This document shows, piece after piece, positions 1 through 11,087 of a stretch of DNA of 64,000 nucleotides (position 1 is its first letter; each line of letters begins with the position of its first letter). Position numbers and translations under genes: made by a program. Under the pieces are notes generated by a model. The model was given only the letters and a program-made list of their open reading frames with translations. It searched no databases and was not told where the DNA came from. The stretch is from Parasponia andersonii (taxonomy: Eukaryota; Streptophyta; Magnoliopsida; Rosales; Cannabaceae): positions 1,628,039 to 1,692,038 of the forward strand of contig JXTB01000004.1 in assembly GCA_002914805.1 (NCBI GenBank). Reading direction: 5' to 3'.

Positions 1-665
1 TTTTGTTTTGCACAACAGTTTACTTTTCGCACGTTTTCTCGGGTCGTCGATGAGCGATGTGAGTCTCAGAGTGCGAGCTTTTTCGAGGTCTACTGGTAAG
101 TTTTTGCTTTGCACGGCAGTTTACTCTTCGCACGGGTCATCGACGAGCAACGTGAGTCCCAGAGTGCGAGCTTTTTCGAGGTCTGCTGGCAAGTTTTTGC
201 TTTGCACAGCAGTTTACTCTTCGCACGTTTTCTCGGGTCGTCGACGAGCGACGTGAGTCCCAGAGTGCGAGCTTTTTCGAGGTCTGCTGGAAAATTTTGT
301 TGCGCAGCAGTTTCCTGTTCGTATGTTTTCTCAGGTCGTCGACGAGCAATATGAGTCCCAGAGTGCGAGCTTTTTCGAGGTCTGCGGGCAAAGTTTGTTG
401 CGCAGCAGTTTCCTCTTCGCACGTTTTCTCGGGTCGTCGACAAGCGACGTGAGTCCCAGAGTGCGAGCTTTTTCGAGGTCTGCAGGCAAATTTTGTTGCG
501 TAGCAGTTTCCTCTTCGCACGTTTTCTCGGGTCGTCGACAAGCGACGTGAGTCCCAGAGTGTGAGCTTTTTCGAGGTCTGCTGGCAAGTTTTTGCTTTGC
601 ATAACAGTTTACTCTTCGCATGTTTTCTCGGGTTGTCAACGAGCGACGTGAGTCCCAGAGCGCGA
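1..665. repeat. Tandem array of about 98-bp units in the Tat 3' untranslated zone
   Basis: About seven head-to-tail units start near 17, 118, 211, 309, 407, 505 and 606, giving spacings of 93 to 101 bp. Each unit carries a GTTTACTCTTCGCACG-like block, a TCGGGTCGTCGACGAGCGA-like block and a GAGTGCGAGCTTTTTCGAGG block. The array continues to the left edge of the window. It lies between the integrase end of the Tat element and the place where its 3' LTR should be, where this lineage is known to carry variable tandem repeats. Confidence 0.9.
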
Positions 666-689
666 GCTTTTATTGTACGAGTAGTGCGT

Positions 690-950
690 ATGGTCTGCAA
701 CTTTGGCGGACCCTTTCCCGTGGCAGCCTGGTATGATTTTTTGCCTGTGCAACTGAGGCATGGGGTCTGCTACTATGGGCGGACCCTTTTCCGTAGTTAG
801 CCTAAAACATTGGGTCTGCCTCTGTGGGTAGACCCTTTCCGTAGCAGCATAAAATGTCTGGTCTGCCTTTGTGGGCAGACCGCCTTTACCGTAGCTGCAC
901 AAAATGTCGAGTCTGCCTTTGTGGACAGACCCCTTTTCCGTAGCAATCCA
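690..950. repeat. Second tandem array, about 48-bp units that each form a hairpin
   Basis: Units with GTCTGCC near 814, 861 and 911, and more diverged ones near 692 and 765, repeat every 47 to 50 bp in the cleaner part. Each has the plan GGTCTGCC, a short loop, GGCAGACC, then CCTTTTCCGTAGCA and AAAATG. In the best unit (860-881) the 8-base arms are perfectly complementary around a 6-base loop. The array sits directly beside the 98-bp array and has an unrelated unit. Confidence 0.85.
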
Positions 951-1031
951 AAAGATGAATTTATGCGGCAAAAAAGGAACTTGACCTGTTTTGGATTTAA
1001 ACTTTTCAATAATATAAGCATTCACATTGTC

Positions 1032-2102
1032 TTACATCATAAGTATGTGCCTTACACGTGATACTTCTTCAAGTGCTGAGCTAACCACGTGTTCGGCACG
1101 TTTTTCCCCGTTTTCAGTTCCTTCATAGGGTCCGATCCAATTGGACTCCAGTTTCGAGGAATTCCCTGTTCTAGCTTTCAGGACCCAGTCCCCAGCATTA
1201 AATCGTCGGGCTCTAACCTTTTTCGCAAAGTAAGACCTAGCTTGCTGGTGGTATGAAGCCAGGTGGACCAAAGCCATGCTTCTCATTTCTTCCAGGAGGT
1301 CTGTGTTGTAGCTTAACTGGCGTTCGTTTAGGGGGGAATCTTTTACCACTTCGGAGCAGAGGGTCGGGAGGCCGATCTCGGTCGGGATCATAGCCTCAGA
1401 TCCGTAGACCATGGCGAACGGCGTTCTCCCAGTAGACCTCCGCTCTGTGGTTCGATGGGCCCACACAATGGCCGGCAGTTCTTCTAACCACTTGCCTTTA
1501 GCCTCCTACAAGTTCTTTTTGATGTTGCTGAATATGGCTTTGTTTGTCGCCTCTGCTTTGCCGTTCTCCTGGGGGTAGTTCACGGAAGAGAAACTGAGCC
1601 TTATGCCGTATAGCTCGCACAACTCCTTAAGCTTAGCATCTTGGAACTACGTGCCATGGTCGGCGTGTATCTCTTTTGGGATCCCGAATCGGCAGATTAT
1701 GTTCTTCTAGATGAAATTAATCGTATCTGCCTTATTAACTGTCGTGTAGGCTTCTGCCTCTACCCACTTGGTAAAATAGTCCGTGGCCAGCAGGACGTAT
1801 CTCTTTCCTCCTGGACTTTTGGGGAGCTCTCCGACGATATCCAGACTCCACTTGGCGAACGGCTAGGGAGTTATGTTCGAATGAAGAATCTCCGCAGGCT
1901 GACGTTTCATCGGGGCGAATCTCTGGCATTTATCACATTTTTTTACAAATTTAGTTGCCTCCGTCATCATGTATGGCCAAAAGTATCCGGCCGTTAGAGC
2001 CTTGTGAGCGAGGCTGTGCCCACCGGAGTGGTTGCCACATACTCCCTCGTGGATTTCTTCCATTAACTTTTGCGCTTCGACGGGGCCTATGCAGCGTAGC
2101 AT
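1032..2102 (-). pseudogene. Tat integrase remnant
   Basis: The part nearer 2102 holds a His-His-Cys-Cys zinc-binding segment with HEGVCGNHSGGH and KCDKCQRFAP, followed by remains of the integrase core. The part nearer 1032 has the end of the core (YGSEAMIPTEIGLPT) and the C-terminal region with NAGDWVLKAR. This integrase inserts the cDNA copy into the genome in living relatives. It is the last coding segment before the tandem-repeat zone. The frame is broken; treated as fossil. Confidence 0.85.
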
Positions 2103-2129
2103 CGGACCTATTGTCGATCTCCTGTATAA

Positions 2130-3281
2130 CTATTCACCCACTATTGAGTACCTGGCAGCTTTTAATCTGACTGACCTCGCTTCCCGGGGGTCTGTGGGCA
2201 GGTTCCCCAATGTCAAATATTGCGTGATGGGCCTCATCCACCCTTTGTCAGCAGTGCTAGTTGCAAACACGTGGGGCGCAGGGGTCTGCAGGGGGTCTGT
2301 CATACTCCCGCCGTCTAAAAGAACCTCTATGCATTCAGCGGTGCCCCCGATTGATGCATTCTTAGCTAGCCCGTCAGCCCTCTGGTTCATCTCCCTGGGG
2401 ATCGGTTCGATACTGAAATTGCCAAAGCGAGCTTTTGTCCCCATCACCTTGGAGAAGTACCTATGCAATCTCGGTTCTTTTACTTCAAAGTCCCCCCTGA
2501 CCTGACCCGCGATCAACTGTGAGTCGGTCTTCACGACGATGTCCTCTACTCCGAAATATAGTGCCAACTCGAGGCCTTGCAACAATGCCTCGTACTCCGC
2601 CTCGTTGTTAGTTGCTTGGAAACAGAGCCTCAATGCTTTCTCAACCCTGAGGCCCGTTGGGGTCTGCAAGACTATCCCGATTCCCGATCCAGAGGCATTC
2701 GTGGATCCGTCTGTGTAGAGCATCCAGGCTGAAGGGGCGCGAAGCTGAGACATCTGATTCAGGTCGTGCCGCTCGCCAAAGGATTCGATTTCCACCAGAA
2801 AATTTGCCATGACCTGCCCTTTCTTTGCCGTTTGAGGCTGATACTCGATATCATTCACCCCCAGCTCGATGGCCCACTTCGTCAGTCGTCCCGACAGGTC
2901 TGGTTTGGCCAAGATTTGGCAAATGGGGAAATCCGTATACACAGTGACCGAGTGTGCCTCAAAATACTACCGGAGCTTCTTTTTAGCATTGACCAGAGCG
3001 AGGACCAGCTTTTCTGCCACACTGTATCAGGTTTCGGTATCTAGGAGCATGCGGCTTATATAAAACACCGGCTTCTATTTACCGTCTTGCTCGATGAATA
3101 GTACGGTGCTGATTACTACTTTGGACACCACTAAATAAGCGTACAGATGCTCCCCTTCTGACGGGGAAGCCAGGATAGGTGGGTGACTCAGATACTGCTT
3201 GAGGTCTGCCAGTGCTCTGTCCTGTTCTTCCCCCCAGATGGCCGTAGAGTTTTTCTTCAGGCATTGGAAGAAAGGCTTCAT
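2130..3281 (-). pseudogene. Tat RNase H region including a second RNase H-like domain
   Basis: The segment 2130-2942 encodes a second, plant/archaeal-type RNase H domain with YTDGSTNASGSGIG, NNEAEYEALLQGL and KTDSQLIAGQV, followed by REMNQRADGLAKNAS. Those blocks carry the expected acidic residues. The segment 3075-3281 is the join between reverse transcriptase and the first RNase H (FFQCLKKNSTAIWGEEQDRA). Having two RNase H modules in a row is characteristic of the Tat lineage and is the main reason for the assignment. Fossil, broken. Confidence 0.85.
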
Positions 3282-3433
3282 CGGTCGGACATCTTGGATA
3301 CGAATCGGCTGAGAGCGGCTACCTTCCTGGCCAGGCGTTGGACCTCTCGAACGGATAAGGGTCTCTGCACATTCGCGATCGAGGTCAACTGGGTCGGATT
3401 TTCTTCAATACCCCTCCGACTCACGATATGCCC

Positions 3434-4297
3434 CTAGAATTGCCCAGAGGATACCCCAAATACACACTTCTTGGGATTCAGACGCATCTGATGCTGCCTC
3501 AGGATCTGAAAACATTCGTCCAGGTACCTCAGATGGTCTGAATCCTCTCTGCTCTTCACGACCATGTCGTCGATGTAGACCTCCATAGTCTTTCCTAGTA
3601 GCCTGGCGAATATCTTATTCATGAACCTTTGGTAGGTTGCCCCTGCGTTCTTCAGGCCAAACGGCATATGCTTGTAGCAGTACAGACCTCGCTCTGTGAT
3701 AAAAGCCGTGTGGATCTGGTCTTCTGTGTACATGGGGATCTGGTTGTATCCGGAGTAGGCATCCAGAAAGCTCATCCTGTTGAATCCCGCCATCGTGTCT
3801 ACCATTTGGTCGATTCTTGGCAGGGGGAAACTATTCTTCGGGCAGGCCTTGTTCAGGTTGGTGAAATCTATGCAAATACGGTCGTCGCCGTTTTTCTTTT
3901 TCACCACTACCGGGTTAGAAACCCATTGCGGGTATACGCATTCCCTGATTAGACCGCTCTCCAGTAGCTTTTCTATCTCTTTGCTGATCACCTTGTTTTT
4001 CTCTGGTGTGAATCTTCGGGGTTTCTGCCTGACCGAGGGGAAATGGGGGTCTATATTCAGCCGGTGACAGGAGTGTGCGGGGTCTATCCCTGGCATATTG
4101 TCGTGGGACCACACAAAGACGTCCTCATTCCGCTTTAAGAATCCCAGCATTTCGTTCTTTTGCTCCTCGGGTAATAAGGCCCCGATTAGGATCACCTTCG
4201 CCGGTTCTTCCTCTTTCAAAGGGACCGCTACCAGCTCCTCAATCGTGGATTGCGGACCATCAGACTCTTCTTTGATTTGCCTCATGTACACTGGCAA
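3434..4297 (-). pseudogene. Tat reverse transcriptase remnant
   Basis: A continuous stretch of 287 codons shows the reverse transcriptase blocks: FTPEKNKVISKEIEKLLESGLIRE, VVVKKKNGDDRICIDFTNLN, the PLPRIDQMVD and SFLDAYSGYNQI blocks, MPFGLKNAGATYQR, and the catalytic YIDDMVVKS motif. The upstream VWSHDNMPGIDP segment is a usual Tat signature. It is the best preserved part of the element. Fossil. Confidence 0.92.
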
Positions 4298-4312
4298 GCG
4301 GTCATTTGATTG

Positions 4313-5077
4313 CTATCTGTCTTCGGCTGCGACGCTTAGGCTCGCGTGGGCTCCCCTCAGGGCAGCTGAAAAGCATTTCCTTGCAGAGGCCTGGTCCCTC
4401 TTGATGTCAATCGTGTACGTACCGTCCTTTGATTGATATCTTAAGACCTGATGGAGGGTGGAAGCGACCCCATGCATGACGTGGATCCATCCCCTTCCCA
4501 TGATGACGTTGAAGGAGGACTGGCAATCAATGACGATGAAATTTACGTCCAAGCATCTCTCGGCTGTGCAGACATTAAGGGTCACGATGCCCAAAGGGCA
4601 GACCCTTGTGCTGTCAAAAGCGAACAATGGTTGACAGGTTAGCCTGAGTGCGCTCCTATCCAGACCCATGTTCTCAAATGTGCTGAGGAATAGGATATCG
4701 ACACTGCTTCCACCATCGACCAAGACCGTTCCAACCAATGCGGAGCCGATCTGCAATTTGATCACTAAGGGATCTTCGTGAGGATGGCGCACCGTGGTTA
4801 GATCGTGCTGGATAAAAACGATGGGGGCGGCGGGTGTGCAGCCTTCTCCCGACATCAAGTGGTTGACGGAGTGTCCCATCCCCCTCAGGCACTTCGCCCT
4901 ACCCTCGGCTCTTTTGAGGCATTTTTCTTTTTCCTCTATATCATGGGTCGGCTCTGGCCTGCCCACAATGGTCGGCACTATCCTGAGGGTCTGCTCTCCC
5001 GACCCAGAGGCTTGGGCCTGCTTCCCTTTCTCAGTCCTAGTGATGTCTTGCCGCGGCTGGGCTTCGTCGGTTTTCAC
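4313..5077 (-). pseudogene. Tat gag end and aspartic protease remnant
   Basis: The frame contains LVDGGSSVDILFLSTFENMGL, which matches the retroviral-type aspartic protease core, preceded by a charged low-complexity stretch typical of the end of Tat gag. It lies directly upstream of reverse transcriptase, in the order expected for Ty3/gypsy. Fossil. Confidence 0.75.
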
Positions 5078-5503
5078 GTACTACTTCAACCTACCAGCGT
5101 GGATCGCCAACATGACTTAAGCATAAAGGTTGCGGCAGTGGACGGTGTCGTGCCCGAAGTCTTTGTGGAACTGGCAGTATCTGTTCCTGTTCTTTATATG
5201 CTCAGGAATGCCAGATTTGGGTGGGTCCTTGAAAATGCCCCTGTCCCTGTTTTGGAGGTAGATCACGTCGATCGGCGTGTTGAGCTCGTACTTGGCCAGA
5301 GGATCATGGGTCGTCTTCCTCCTCTTGCCTCCCTCCAGACCATCTCAGACGGGGACTTCCTGCTTCGAGGCTGGCCCTTGGCCCGGTGAGGGCCTCTTCA
5401 CCCCTTGCGGGGCCGAGGGTTGTACTGGCATTGTTGTTATCGTGGCAGAGGTCTTGGGCGCCTTCTGGTGGCTTTCCAGCACCCTGAATACCCAGGCTAT
5501 CTT

Positions 5504-6139
5504 CTACTGGAAGTGGTATATGTGGTCGAGGGGGTCAGTCTTCCCCTCGAACGGCTTGAAAGTCGGGGTCGTGAAATCCCTCGGCCTGGGTTCCATCTGG
5601 ATCCAGTCAGCGAAGGCCGTCCATTTGATGCCTCGCACAGTTTGTTCTGCCAGATCATCGAGGGTCTGGCTATGATGGTTGCCGAGTCTCTTACCCAACT
5701 CTGCCATCATCTCTTGCTTCCAGTCGAGGAGCGTACCCCCAGGGCTTTCATGGTGTCTTCCGCCCGTTGCCCCACTGGTTTGGAAAGGTCTCGACTGGCT
5801 TTGTCGTACCCCCTGCATCCGTGACCGGGATGGGGCGGGATCTTCTCCCCGCGGTTGGCTTCCGAACTCTTGTTAGACTTCTTCATCGAAATCTTCCCTC
5901 CGCTGGGTCCTATCTTCACTTGCTAGCAAACCTTCGAGGTGAGCGTTATCTCTGCGTACCTCTGCGACCTCGTCCCTTAAACCCAGGACGGCCTCGTGGG
6001 CCATCTCTGCCTTCCTATTTGCTTCCGACAGGGCAGCAAGCATCTGATCCAACTTCTGTCCCAGATCTGGTCGTTCTTCTCGGGAGCTTCCTTCGGCGTC
6101 GGGACGTGTGCTCCCGGTTGTCATTCTTGAGGGTGCCAT
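5504..6139 (-). pseudogene. Tat gag remnant
   Basis: The N-terminal part (6139-5873) begins with MAPSRMTTGSTRP and has a predicted coiled coil (QKLDQMLAALSEANRKAEMAHEAV and RDEVAEVRRDNAHLEGLL). The part nearer 5504 contains the capsid-like segment FTTPTFKPFEGKTDPLDHIYHFQ, which is well known from Tat gag. The start lies about 80 bases inside the primer binding site. Gag would form the particle shell. Fossil, broken. Confidence 0.8.
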
Positions 6140-6219
6140 CAGATGTAGTATGGCTTTTTTGTTCGGGGAGAGCGCGGTCGTGAGTCTCTTACTCTTTTTC
6201 CCACGCTCAACCTTTTCCC

Positions 6220-6238
6220 ACAGACGGCGCCAAACTAT
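6220..6238 (-). other. Primer binding site of the Tat element
   Basis: On the minus strand the bases next to the LTR read TTTGGCGCCGTCTGTGGG. This matches the primer sites of Tat elements, which use a tRNA other than initiator methionine (arginine in several described members). It fixes the inner edge of the 5' LTR. Confidence 0.8.
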
Positions 6239-7055
6239 TGGAGCGGTTTCTCACTAGCCGTCCACGTGTCTCGAACTGCTGATGCTGTATTCTCCAACTG
6301 TCCACGTGTCCTTACTGTCCCAAGATCCTCTGAACTCCAAGCAAGATCGGAGAGGCGGGGGTGGCTACCTGCAAAGACTCTCCGATGCTTAAGTCAGTGG
6401 TTTATCTTTGATACAGGGTAGCAAGGAAAATATTTCAGTATAAATATCTATCTGTTTCTTGTTCACAGACCTTTCTATATATATCTGTTTTTAAGCGTAC
6501 ATGCCCCTCTTGGGAATGCATGGCTCTTATATATGTAGTCCTGAGATTGCGAATTGTATGGTTCTCAATCTCAGGACCGGGTACCTTTCTCCTCAAAATC
6601 TTTTTCAGTAGTCACGGGCTGAGATTTCTGCGATCTCCTCTGTGCTGCCGTGGCCTGATTTTTGCCGCCTCCTATGGCTTCAATCTGTCAGGAATAAGAT
6701 TTGGGTAAATCACTATTCTGTCAGGACGGCTTGTCCCTGGCACACACCTACCCCGGATCACATTAAATGCTCTGTCTAGGTCTGGAGCCGTGAGTTGCTT
6801 TCCACTGTATTCAGTCGGAAGACCTTTGGGGCTTCTGACCCTCCCGACTGTCGAGGTAAGGGCCACTGTACCTAGATGGCAGACCCTTAGAGCTTCCGAC
6901 CCCCAGCTGTTGAGGTTGGGGTCAGACTGGGCCAGACCGTCCAGGGTCAGTGATGGGCTCGACCCTAACTTCGGACGGCCCAATGGCCGATTGTGAGATC
7001 ACGTGCAACCCGCGTGGTCTTCCACATGGCGTATGGCTCGGGAACGGGTTCCACA
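6239..7055 (-). repeat. 5' LTR of the Tat element
   Basis: The inner edge is set by the primer site. The outer edge is placed at ...GGTTCCACA, giving TG...CA ends on either strand and about 817 bp. The sequence changes from GC-rich to AT-rich right after 7055. The partner LTR lies outside the window, so the outer edge rests on composition and terminal bases only. Confidence 0.65.
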
Positions 7056-7780
7056 CTAATTATTTTAAGAGTATCTTTAGAAACATTGAAAGAATATGGA
7101 TAATTTTTAGTTTGTTACTCATGGTGTCAAACCATGATTGACAATAGATGATGGTGGGCTTTTTGATACTCTAAATATATTTGATTAAATATCACATGAG
7201 ATAGAACGTGCATACATCAGTATTTTATTTATTATTCCAACCAAAATCTAAATATATAAAATTAAATATTACGGGAGACGGAACATGCATATATTATTGT
7301 TTTATTTATTATTCAAACCACAATTTAATAATAGAAGTTTATATTTGTTGATAACAAGGCACATTAACTATTTTTTATGAGCATATTAGGAAACTAAAAA
7401 ATTAATTGTAGTCTCAAAAAGTAAAGTTGACTATAATTTAGGACAGATGAAAAACGGAGGATAAAAAGCAAGCCTATATCTTTATGGGACGGAGAGAGTG
7501 TAATATAACAATAGTACACAATCTCAACAAAATTAAAATTTGGGAAAAGAAATTAAAAAAGTTGGGTAAAAGGTAACTAATTCGAGTAAAAATGTTATTT
7601 TTGGTTAAAAATGATAAAAGATCAATGATGCCTAAAGCAAATCAGACCCCAAATAGAAAAAAAATTTAGAAACTATGAGCTTAGTTGATTTTTCGATAGG
7701 TAACAACTAAAATCTCTCGAATATGAAAATTGCAAAAATACACCAAATTTAACCTTTAAAACCTTCAAATTAAGTCTTTA
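7056..7780. other. AT-rich intergenic DNA, no gene seen
   Basis: No coding signal on either strand. An imperfect direct duplication of about 84 bp is visible at about 7171-7330 (two copies of a block with AACRTGCATA and TTTTATTTATTATTC). Confidence 0.6.
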
Positions 7781-8526
7781 AGGCTTGTTTGATAACCACT
7801 TATTTAAACATTTTTTTTTATTTTTTTAATAAAAAAATGGAAATAATTTTCAAAATTATGTTTAGTGAAACTACTTTTGTTTTTTGTTTATTCAATTTGA
7901 CAACAAAATTTTTCAAATTTCGAAAACAAAAATTTCTTACTTTCAAAATTTTTTAAATAATTTTGTAGAAATGCTAATATTAAAATTCAAACATATCTAG
8001 ACTCACATCAGCATTTCTCATAATATTTTCTCTCATCACTATTTCTCTGGTCTTTATCTCGGTAGCCTCATGTAAAAAATGATATTTTTATAAATATTTT
8101 AAATGATATTTTTATAAATATTTTCAAAAGTTGTAATTTTTAAAATAAATTTTTTAAAATGGTATTTTTCAAAATATAAATGTCGAATTTGGTAATTTTT
8201 AAAATATCCCAAAATATTTAGAAAATATCACTTTTAAAAATTTTATTTTGAAAAATACTACTTAAGAAAATATTTATAAAAATATCACTTTTCTCTCTCC
8301 TATTTTCTCCTTCATTTTTCCTTTGTTACTTCCCCTTCTGATTTTCACTTTCCAAAGTAAAAAGTGTTAGTTACCAAAATACGTATTTATTTTAGAAAAC
8401 AAAAAGTACAAGAATGTTACCAAACACATTTTTGTTTTTAAAATGAAAAAAAATAAAATAAGAAAAAGTACTTTCATTTTTGTATTTAAAAAAACAAAAA
8501 AAAAAAATATTACCAAACAATACCTA
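7781..8526. mobile_element. MITE-like element with inverted ends
   Basis: The left edge reads AGGCTTGTTTGATAACC and the right edge, read backwards, AGGTATTGTTTGGTAAT, so the ends are inverted repeats. The inside is AT-rich, non-coding and full of partly complementary stretches such as ACTTTTTGTTTT and AAAACAAAAAGTAC. This is the look of the common hAT-type MITEs of dicots. A clean target duplication was not found, so the exact ends may be off by several bases. Confidence 0.55.
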
Positions 8527-10977
8527 AACTGTTAAGCGGTTAATTACGTGAGTTTTAGAAGGAGTATTCTAGAGGTTTTATAGAAATTCATGAAAGTTTT
8601 TTTTTTGGTCAAAGATCTACCGTTTGAAAAGAGGAGATTTTTGGGTGAGATGGTTTCTCTACTAGGAAGAAGATGAAATAAGTTTTGCAAGAGGCAACTT
8701 CTTCTTCGTTAGCGTTGTTATAATGAGGCAACGCTGTTCTAAAAATCATTGCTATCAGATGTAAACATCAATCATAAGCTGCAACATTTCCCTGAAAAGT
8801 ATTGCCAATTGCTCTACTATATTTAAAAGAGGCAACACTTTCTATACTTAGCCTTTGGAAAATATGGCCGATTGTGTCGACCTTTATTTAAAAAAGATAA
8901 AAGTACTTTACAAGAAGGAGCATATACCAAAATGACCAACCTTTCGATCTATTTTAAGTTAATGTCCGCATTTCAAATACCGTAACAAAATAATTGATAT
9001 GTAAGTGGATATAACAAGTGTAAAATATAATATCCGTAGTGTAAAAACTAATACATTTAGTATATAAACTAAAACTTATATATCAGTTGGGGAGAGGCAA
9101 CAATAGGATCCTAATTTTTGGTCTCACCTAGAACCCAAAATAATAGTCACGTGATCAATAAATTTTTCGAAGGCTTAAGGCACATTGACTTGAGATCTCA
9201 TAATTTATCAAATGGTTGGTTTACTTTCGATTTCGATTGCCGAGTTAGTAAAGGAGATGAGTTTCTTTTTTATATGCAACTCGAGAAATTATTTTGATTT
9301 TGATTATATGGTTCAATGAATTTTGCTAGAATTAAACCAAAAGGAATATAGAGAGAGGGAGATAGAGATCTTCAATCTCCATGTGAGAGGAATAGAAAAA
9401 TGATTATGGTATGACTATAAATGGGCTTTTTCTGGAGTTGTAAACGTAATCTTCTGGATTAAGGATCAATGCTTCTATTGATTTTGCTTGGATCCCAACT
9501 CCATTTCCCTTTAGATATTAGTTATAAGTTTTATCTTCTTCTATTCTTTAGATGATTTTGCTTTTTCGGCATATGTCCAACAAGCTGCTTTCATTTATTA
9601 ACAAAAGATGATATAATTAATTGTCGAAAGTTGCAAATCAGAATCTTTCTTTTGGCTGTTTTAGTCTATTAATTCATTTTTGGGTAATCTTCCAAACAAT
9701 GATGCATTATTCTAAACAAAAACCAAATGCTAGACCCTTTTCTTTTTTTTTTTCCTATTATATTTTTTCAGAAATTTATTTTATGAATAGATAATATCAA
9801 AGGAGCAAGGGATATGGATATTAAAATCAAGTGGTACCGACTTATCATTTTTCTTATGGAGATCAATGATATCAGAGAAGGAGAGGAGATCTATTCCNAA
9901 TCTAATGTAATGAGAATATTTTCTGTGTGGGGTGGAGTAGTATAAGCTGTATATACTCAACAAGTGTTGATCAATTTTCTAAATCGAGCCGTAGTAATTT
10001 TGGGCTCTAAATGAGCCCAAAAGTTAATCTAGCCTCTCCTTATAAGTTGATATACCAAGTTTAAATATATAGATATTCGAATATTAGTTACACAATACAT
10101 TTTTTTCTCTTTTTTTACTTAACAAGGTTCGATCTCTATCTAAACACAATACATTTTACAAAATACTGCCTTCATATAGTTCTTGAGCTAATTATTCTTG
10201 AAATATTTGTTGCTTGTGGACGAGAATGATGATAGTAATTGAAAAACGCCACGTGTTATCATTCTTAATATTTGTCAACATTTTAGACATTCTTTGACGT
10301 TGTTGATATTTTGCAGATTCTACACAATTTTTTTTTTCCCATATTATCTATGTCGAGAGTCTAAATATGAATAACGCTGTAAGAATGACGATAATATCAA
10401 GGATATTTTCAAAATTGGGCGGATATTTATCAGAATGCATCAAAATTACTTTAAACCAATCTGATCTTCATGAGACCAATCCAATCAAATTATTTGTTTG
10501 AATATTCCAATCAGGTCCTCGATCTCTTTACCATTTTACCTTTTTCTATTGAGACACCCAACCCCCTCCCCCTCTGGCCTCCTCCATCCTTACTTCGAAA
10601 TTACGCATTTCATTTGTATAATAAATTAATAAATTAGGTGGCTTACAGCAGCTAACTTCAGCAGCATAAACATTAAAACTTAGGCCATTATTGAGAAAGC
10701 TAACCAAAAGACATTAGGTACATCACATAATCCGGAGTAAGATTATACGTATGTAGAAAAAAATTGCGAGATAAGTACGTAACCAGATAAGTTAATTCCT
10801 CTGCCTTGATGTAAAAGCCAGCTAGGCATGCATTTCCAAATGGTTGACTATCTACCATGCAGAATATATAACTTGCCATCTTTGATATTCAACTGCAAGA
10901 AATCAACCACATGCATAGTGGGCTACCAGTTCGTTGACGTTCTATCTCGGGTAGTCACCATAGATTATATTGCATTG
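8527..10977. other. Intergenic DNA upstream of the pectinesterase, no gene seen
   Basis: AT-rich sequence without coding signal on either strand. It contains one undetermined base at 9898. It may hold promoter elements of the gene downstream, but none can be singled out. Confidence 0.5.
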
Positions 10978-11009
<32 letters not shown>

Positions 11010-11010
11010 T
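10978..11010. repeat. Compound (AT)n(AC)n microsatellite
   Basis: About 8 AT units are followed directly by about 9 AC units, some 80 bases before the pectinesterase reading frame. A repeat like this is likely to vary in length between individuals. Confidence 0.9.
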
Positions 11011-11087
11011 TATGCATACCTTTGCTTCATTACTTTGCAACCCCTTTGACACGAAGAAAGTTATAATCACATGTTTGCACATGGGTT

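Larger units (their letters stand above)
1..7055 (-). mobile_element. Tat-lineage Ty3/gypsy LTR retrotransposon (5' LTR and body; 3' end outside window)
   Basis: Read on the minus strand the order is LTR (7055-6239), primer binding site, gag, protease, reverse transcriptase, RNase H, a second RNase H-like domain, integrase, then a long non-coding zone of tandem repeats reaching base 1. The second RNase H, a primer site not of the initiator-methionine type, and a repeat-bearing 3' untranslated zone are known traits of the Tat/Ogre/Retand group. The open frames are broken in several places, so this is a fossil. Without the other LTR its age cannot be judged. Confidence 0.85.

Noticed and set aside
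90-700. Long minus-strand open frames with repeated LADLEKAHTLGLTSLVDD-like units
   Set aside because: They are translations of the 98-bp tandem array. The repeating protein pattern only mirrors the DNA repeat, and frames exist on both strands.
1-950. CRISPR array
   Set aside because: The units are contiguous tandem repeats without unique spacers, in plant DNA inside a retrotransposon.
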